64,000 nt of DNA. It comes from Macrolepiota albuminosa. Lineage: Eukaryota > Basidiomycota > Agaricomycetes > Agaricales > Agaricaceae. A model generated the notes under the pieces. That model was not told where the DNA came from. It made no database searches and worked only from the letters and a program-made list of their open reading frames with translations. Of this stretch, positions 58,864 through 64,000 are shown piece by piece. The DNA is taken from positions 2,526,947 to 2,590,946 of the forward strand of contig JAMWFC010000049.1 of the NCBI GenBank assembly GCA_027475525.1, in the 5' to 3' direction. How positions within the stretch are numbered: the first letter of the stretch is position 1; every line of letters starts with the position of its first letter. The position numbers and the translations under genes are program-made.

Positions 58864-60170
58864 GTGCAACACGTCCACCTAGTGGACAACTGGAATGAAC
58901 ATGTCAATTACCAGAGGATACACAACCAGGACTTGCGCGATCATGGTGAGTCGTTGATTGATGACCAGGGGGTAGCCTTTGAAGGGTGTGAGGGTGTAAC
59001 GCCTGTCGATGACATGCGGCAACAATTCACAGCTCAAACTGCTGAACTGGACAGAGATCCGGGTGGTTGCGATAATAGTAGTGACCACTATGAGCAGAGG
59101 GAGCCAAGTCATCGCAATAACGACAGTGGAGGTTGTGATCGCAGAAATAATGATTGAGACAATAATAATTGTCATGATAGTGGCAGGCAGGCTGGTGGAT
59201 TACCAGCAGAGCCACAAATGAGGCAACAGCCCACCCCGTGGCCAGAAAGAATGGTCAATGAACACCTGTTTCGCAGTCCCCGGGCATTCTCAATGCCTGC
59301 ATCTCATGAATTGCATGAAAGTACGCCTGGAATGAACGAGGCAGTCAGGATCCATATGGATCATATGCATGACTGTCTCACTTGTTTGGTAGACGACTCT
59401 CTTGGAGTCAGGTTTAAATTCCCTGCTGGGGTAAGTCCCCGCAAATCTGATGGTAAGCACATACATGTGTATGCCGGAAGACATAGGTTCTCCCAGTTGG
59501 AGGACTGGGCCATGGACATTTGCTACCACCTGGCAGCCTGCTGCTATGGTGGAGACAACATGGACCAGGAAAGGATATTCGTGCTACATGAATTTATGGA
59601 GGGAGAGGCTCGGAATTGGTTCCATCGCCATGTCCTCCACATTAATTGTGACAAACCTCATTGGACGTTTAAAGAAGTCCTGATAGGACTGTAGAATTGC
59701 TTTGTCAACGCTGCTACAATGCAGGAAGCTCGTGATGCCTTTAGAAAGGCAGTGTATGACACTAAGACTGGCATCCAGACCTTTTATGATGATCTGGTGG
59801 GTCATGCGCAGAATATGGCTGGTTATCCAGACAAATACACCATTTGCGAGACATTCCTGGATGGAATACCCACAGACATGAGGAGAGCATTAATACACGA
59901 CAACAATCTGTCTCCAGAGGTCAATACTGTGACCGAATTTTTGGCATATGCCATTCGGTATGAACAGTTGACATGGACTGCAAACCATTATGAGCAGTGT
60001 AGTTCACGCTGAGGAACTGTTAACCGTCAGGCAGTGAAGGTGGGACCCTTCCTGGCCAAACGGACGGAGATGGAGAACAATCACAATCTGCAATTCGTTG
60101 TCCGCAAGTCAATCCCTGGAGGCCAATGGCCTCAATCAAAGCCTGCTGGACAATTGCCAGTGAAGGATAG
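58864..60170 (+). pseudogene. Gag-like protein of the nested retroelement
   Basis: One frame with three stops: TGA 59155, TAG 59692, TGA 60010. The N-terminal part is Asn/Asp-rich. From about 59250 it follows the retrotransposon Gag (Ty3-type) pattern: HVYAGRHRFSQLEDWAMDI, EFMEGEARNWFHRHV, then EARDAFRKAVYDTKTGIQTF, LDGIPTDMRRAL and TVTEFLAYAIRYEQ. It would form particles. The stops prevent translation. Confidence 0.7.
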
Positions 60171-61309
60171 TTGACCCTTTTCAGGTCAAAACCAAGTAGC
60201 AGCGAAAGGGGTAGTAGCGCCTGCGGTGCGTATGGCAAGCAAACCCACTGGGGCCCCAGGAGCGGGCATTTTGCTAAGGAATGTCTCGCCCCTCCTAAGG
60301 CACACATCCAAGCGGCCCATATGGCTGCGGCATCTAGCAATGTCATCAGTGACAACAAGGACAATGAGATCATCAAAGAAGCAGAGGAAGAGCTGCAGGT
60401 AGAGGCTGACAGGTCGGAGGTGGATGATGCTGAGAGCGTCCAGATTGATGGCAATGAATACGTTGCAGTGGACGTGTACAACAGCGACTATTATGCTCGT
60501 GATGATGAGGAGGAACACCTGTTTGCACTGACGGAGTGCCGTGGAGATCAGCGTGTCTGAATGAGATGCATAACCCTGCAGAAGGCAACTAATAAGTTGC
60601 AGTGGCCACGCTATACTCCTGAGGAGAAGGAGTGCCTGGTCACATATGTTGATGTCAACAGACATCCAGCATGGATGCTGTGGGACTCAGGGAGTACCAC
60701 TATGGGCATTATGCCCCAGTTTGCTCACGTCAACGCGATTTGCGTTCATGAACTGGAGGAGCCATTGATGCTCCAGCTGGGGACTGTAGAGAGTCATGCC
60801 ATGGTGCAGTTTGGCGCTGAAGTTAGAATAAAGACGTCAGGGACGTCGACCAAGGAATATGTAGACATAGCAAATTTCAATCGCTACGACATGATCCTCG
60901 GTATGCCGTTTATGCATGAGAACAAGGTGTCCTTGGACTTTGTGAACGACATGGTTGTTGTAAATGGTACACCTTTGAAGGCGGAGAAAGTTGTGTTGAA
61001 TGACACAGATGGTCATCTGAGGCGCTATCGCGCAACTGAAAAGCGGTGTGATGAACGCAACTGACTAGATGGTCGCAAGAGAGCAACTGTACAGGAGGTG
61101 GAGGATGAACTGGTCCCACTGAGAAGCCTGCCGGCAGAGTCGCTGGCTATACTAATGTCGGAAGAAGAGTTTCAAGGAACTCTGGAGAAGGGGAAGCACC
61201 TGGATGTGACTGGGTGTATCAATGGAAAGCCTAAACAGGCTGTACAGTGCAAGAATGAGCGTGGTAAATGCGTGGTGGACTTGCTGGAATGTCAGCTGAC
61301 TAGCTCTTG
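60171..61309 (+). pseudogene. Zinc-knuckle and retropepsin region of the nested retroelement
   Basis: Frame-shifted relative to gag. A zinc-knuckle-like CGAYGK...GHFAKEC lies at about 60228-60290, with Tyr where the second Cys belongs. After an acidic linker comes the aspartic protease: WMLWDSGSTTMGI (active-site DSG, about 60672) and NRYDMILGMPFMHEN (about 60880). In-frame TGA codons at 60558 and 61062 interrupt it. The frame ends at 61309 with no RT following. Confidence 0.7.
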
Positions 61310-61379
61310 AGTGAAGGTTGAGGACCTCGTCAAGGACAAGGTATACAGTACGATGGGAACTGTGGGAAGCACAAGGTCG

Positions 61380-63182
61380 CTAAGGGATTGACCAGTGCCT
61401 CAGCCAGTAGTGCAATGGGGAGTCTGGTAACTCAACGATGAAGTCTACTGAGGCCACACTCCAACGCTTGGCTGGGATAGGCAATGGATGAAGCTGTCCC
61501 ATAGGAGGCTGACAACAAGGCTTAGTCAAAAGGCAAAGGTCACAGGTGGAGGTATAAGAGCCAATATACCGTGATATTTGAGGCCACCAGTAATTCCACA
61601 AGACCAGCTCCAGTGTCTTCCATCTGCCAGGACGTCCTGCAACTCAAGAGTCATGATGCTGCTCCACAATCTGCCTCCGGAGGTCTGGCAGGTTGGGAAC
61701 ATAGATGCGTCCCCAGAAGGTGAGAAAACCATTCTCCAAAGACCACTCGTCGGTGCAGACAGACTTCACTCCAGTTTTCTCTCAAGCATGCAAGGCCATG
61801 GCAGCCTTCGCTACCAGATCCTCTTGAGCGCCCTCCCAGTTACCTTGTTGGATGTCTCAAAGGATGCTCACTTCTTCTCCCTGGCCAACCACACCTTCTA
61901 GAGCATGGATAGCAAATAGTTCTGGCTTCAGGAGTACAATATTGTCATTGTCACTAGCTCCTGAACCATGATCTGCTTGCCTAGAAAGCGCATCTGGCTT
62001 GCCCATGCTCCATCCAGGTTTGTGATGCAGAGAGAAGTCAAAGTTGGCCAGATACAAGGACCATCAAGCCTGTCAGCAGTTGAGTTTTTTAACTGTCTGA
62101 AAGTACGCCAAGTTCTTGTGATTAGTCCACACCTTGAATTTATGCCTGGCACCCTCAAGGAAATGTCGCCACTCCTCAAATGACCAAATAATAGCCAGCA
62201 TCTCCTTGTCATGGATCTCATAATTTTGCTCCATGGCATTGAGACTCTTGGAGTAGAAGGCCACAGGATGCCACTTACCATCCTCCCTTGACTGCTGAGA
62301 GAGAACAGCTCCAGTAGCAAAATCCAAGCTATTGGCTTTGACACAGAAGGGAGAGTCATCATCTGGGAATAGGAGACAGGCTTTGAAGTGACTGCCTGCT
62401 TGAGGGCATCAAAGGCTGTCTGCTGTGCAGCATCCCAGTGCCAAGGAGTGTCCTTAGTGGTGAGATTAAAGAGGGGCCGGGCATGGTGTGAGAAATCCTG
62501 AATGAACCTCCAGTAGAAGTTGGTGAAACCCAGAAAGGCCTGAACCTCCTTCTTGTTCTTAGGCTCTGGCCACTCCGCCACACCAGCCACCTTGACTGGG
62601 TCCATCTCAGCCATTCCATGAGAGATGATTAGTCCAAGATATTCAACCTTAGTCTGCTCAAACTCGCATTTCTCTGGCTTAAGATAGAGCTGGTGTTGGG
62701 AAAGACATTCCAGTACAATGTGTGTAATCTGACAATGCTCCTCTAGAGTCTTGGTATAGATGAGAATATTGTCAAGGTATACACAGACAAAACCTTCCGC
62801 TATGAGGTCTCGGAAAATGTCATTCATCATGGTCTGGAAGGTGGCAGGGCTATTAGTAAGGCCAAAGAACATTACCAGAGGTTCAAAGAGTCCACAATTT
62901 GTTTGGAATGTTGCCTTCCACTCATCACCTTCTTTGATGCGCACATTGTTGTAGCCCCAGCAGACATCCAACTTGGTAAAGTAGCATGCACCTCGGAGGT
63001 TGTTGACAAGCTCTGAAATGAGTGGTAAAGGGTAGCAATTCTTCACAGTCATCGCATTCAAGACTCGGTAGTCCTGAACCAGACATAGAGATCCATCCTT
63101 CTTCTTAATGAAGAAGACTGGAGAGGCCATCAGAGACTTTGAGGGATGGATGTGACCAGAGTCGAAATTCTCTTGCAGAAAG
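61380..63182 (-). pseudogene. Chromovirus pol: RT, RNase H and integrase H2C2 zinc finger
   Basis: Reading from 63182: SGHIHPSKSLMASPVFFIKK at the start of RT, then DYRVLNAMTVKNCYPLP and CVYLDNILIYTKT, with YLDN instead of YLDD (Asn codon at 62768-62770). FLGFTNFYWRFI follows, then after a frame shift near 62330 RNase H: LDFATGAVLSQQS, YEIHDKEMLAIIW and KPDALSRQ. The integrase zinc finger (HHDSR...CDLCLLTKP) and VDFIVELPDS follow by about 61425, where the nested element cuts it. RT begins only 50 bases from the LTR, so gag and protease are deleted. Confidence 0.85.
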
Positions 63183-63656
63183 TGTAAGGGTGACCTCTAG
63201 AGGCTGTGGCTCAGTCACACAGCTGGCAGAGGGAGATCCAAAGTGTATTAGAATATATACTGACAATATCAAGGTAGCTACTCACCTGGCAGAGGGAGAT
63301 CCAAAGAGAACAAGTCTAGGGATTCCCTATGCCAGGTTGGATGCTTCTGGGGCCTCTGAAGCATGGGAAACAACTGTACAGTACAACAAAACCTTAAAAA
63401 CTCGAAAATTGACTAACCAAACAAGGCTTATATAAGTGGTCTGGAAGCGGTGCTGAAGGGCCCACACTTGTCTGAATAGTAGCTAAAGAACCAGAGCATC
63501 TCAAGGGCTGAGAGTAGTACTAACAGATAGTGTTGAAAGAATAGAAACAGTAAAATGAAATCATGTCAGAAGAAATAAGAGAATGAATGAAGGGAGAGTG
63601 AAGAGATAAGGAGTGAGAAAAGGAAGAAATGAGGAGAAATGAGGAGTCCCCTTACA
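63183..63656 (-). repeat. LTR (5' LTR of the minus-strand chromovirus), 474 bp
   Basis: TGTAAGGG...CCCTTACA with perfect 8-bp terminal inverted repeats. Homologous to 55609-56137 apart from the 55-bp indel and scattered changes. Confidence 0.9.
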
Positions 63657-63661
63657 CTTCT
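63657..63661. other. Target-site duplication CTTCT (right)
   Basis: Immediately follows the LTR end CCCTTACA. Matches 55604-55608. Confidence 0.75.
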
Positions 63662-64000
63662 CCCTTCTGGGTTTGTATTGTTGAGGGCTTGTTTGTACAT
63701 CACCTATTTGATAGCCTGCTGTGCCATCTCTGAGCATTGACTAGTCTCTTTCCAGACATCATGCATCATCTCTGCTGCATTTGGGATCATGCACTGGATG
63801 AACTGGTGACTGTGCCTCACCAGGAGGTCCCTGCTGTGCAGCCATCTTGCCCGCTTTATAGCAGGGCAGCTCTGTTGGTGGGTCTGGTCACTCCATGTCC
63901 CTGTGTTACCCCTGCTGCAACTTGGCCAATTGTTCCTGGTGGTCTAGTGGAGCTGTTTACATACAGGTCTCCGTCTCCAGTCTGGCAGGCTTCATTAGCC
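63662..64000. other. No gene recognised
   Basis: G/T- and C/T-rich sequence. A stretch near 63680 (TTGTTGAGGGCTTGTTTGTA) resembles the left flank of the other LTR near 55570, suggesting shared pre-insertion repeat sequence. Confidence 0.35.

Larger units (their letters stand above)
56351..61425 (+). mobile_element. Nested plus-strand LTR-type retroelement, gag-protease only
   Basis: Opposite in orientation to the surrounding pol. The right junction is near 61410-61425, where the integrase resemblance ends after FIVELPDS. The left junction is somewhere in 56350-56510. Gag and protease are present, but no plus-strand RT or integrase is found, so it is truncated. Matching LTRs were not identified. 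Confidence 0.5.
55609..63656 (-). mobile_element. Ty3/gypsy chromovirus with both LTRs, interrupted
   Basis: LTRs at 55609-56137 and 63183-63656 are flanked outside by CTTCT (55604-55608 and 63657-63661), a 5-bp target duplication. The minus orientation is set by pol, by a purine run AGAGGGGGGTGA next to the 55609-56137 LTR, and by a chromodomain-like end there. Gag, protease and the primer-binding site are missing on the 63-kb side. A plus-strand retroelement (about 56.4-61.42 kb) splits the integrase. LTR divergence and the frame breaks indicate an old insertion. Confidence 0.8.

Noticed and set aside
58879..59175. Minus-strand frame rich in Ile and Thr
   Set aside because: Reverse of the Asn/Asp-rich N-terminus of gag.
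60020..60665. Minus-strand frames of about 150 codons in the gag-protease region
   Set aside because: Antisense shadows. The plus strand carries the gag, zinc-knuckle and DSG protease motifs.
55604..63661. Reading the whole interval as one plus-strand retroelement with gag-protease followed by RT
   Set aside because: RT, RNase H, integrase, chromodomain end and polypurine tract are all on the minus strand, so two elements are needed.

Overview
The window looks like transposon-rich, gene-poor DNA of an agaricomycete (mushroom-type basidiomycete). The basis is: short (about 45-60 nt) GT-AG introns with CTAAT/CTGAC-like branch sites; a RepHel Helitron; a DIRS-like tyrosine-recombinase retroelement; Ty3/gypsy chromovirus remnants; and mushroom-typical BTB/POZ, RNase III-like and OTT_1508-like deaminase genes. 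The species cannot be named. No tRNA, rRNA or CRISPR was seen.

Layout. Positions 1-20363 (copy A) recur at 27414-47776 (copy B, constant offset +27413) with no difference in any stretch compared. Each copy holds, left to right: the tail of a BTB gene; decayed M28 aminopeptidase and NAD-glutamate dehydrogenase fragments (+); a spliced gene of unknown function (-); a large RepHel Helitron gene (-) broken by nonsense codons and one frameshift; the Helitron 5' end; an RNase III/dsRBD-like gene (+); a deaminase-like gene (-); and a DIRS-like element (+) with gag-like, RT/RNase H and tyrosine-recombinase parts. The spacer 20364-27413 contains a 100-N gap, one copy of an unclassified element, a small Helitron-like element (23457-24844), a possible Helitron 3' end (24845-24888), an intact two-exon NTase-like gene and a BTB gene whose 3' end runs into copy B.

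After copy B, the DIRS recombinase is interrupted at about 47.55 kb. The interruption is about 5.9 kb: an inverted copy of the unclassified element, a second 100-N gap, a third and intact member of a small unknown gene family (50548-51100), and a 1.1-kb two-unit satellite. The recombinase C-terminus resumes at about 53.5 kb. From 55.6 to 63.66 kb lies a reverse-strand chromovirus with two LTRs and a CTTCT target duplication, into which a plus-strand gag-protease element is nested.

How the parts fit. Almost everything is mobile or a decayed passenger. Matching Helitron ends suggest that 24845-39402 could be one 14.6-kb Helitron carrying several host-gene copies. In-frame stops are mostly TGA, often where CGA is expected, and catalytic residues are lost by G-to-A changes, which suggests CpG C-to-T mutation. 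The best candidate for something undescribed is the unclassified element and its three-member gene family with a conserved phase-2 intron (20.6-21.2, 49.8-50.2 and 50.5-51.1 kb). Both N gaps touch this element, so the large duplication and the element's ends should be treated as assembly-sensitive.
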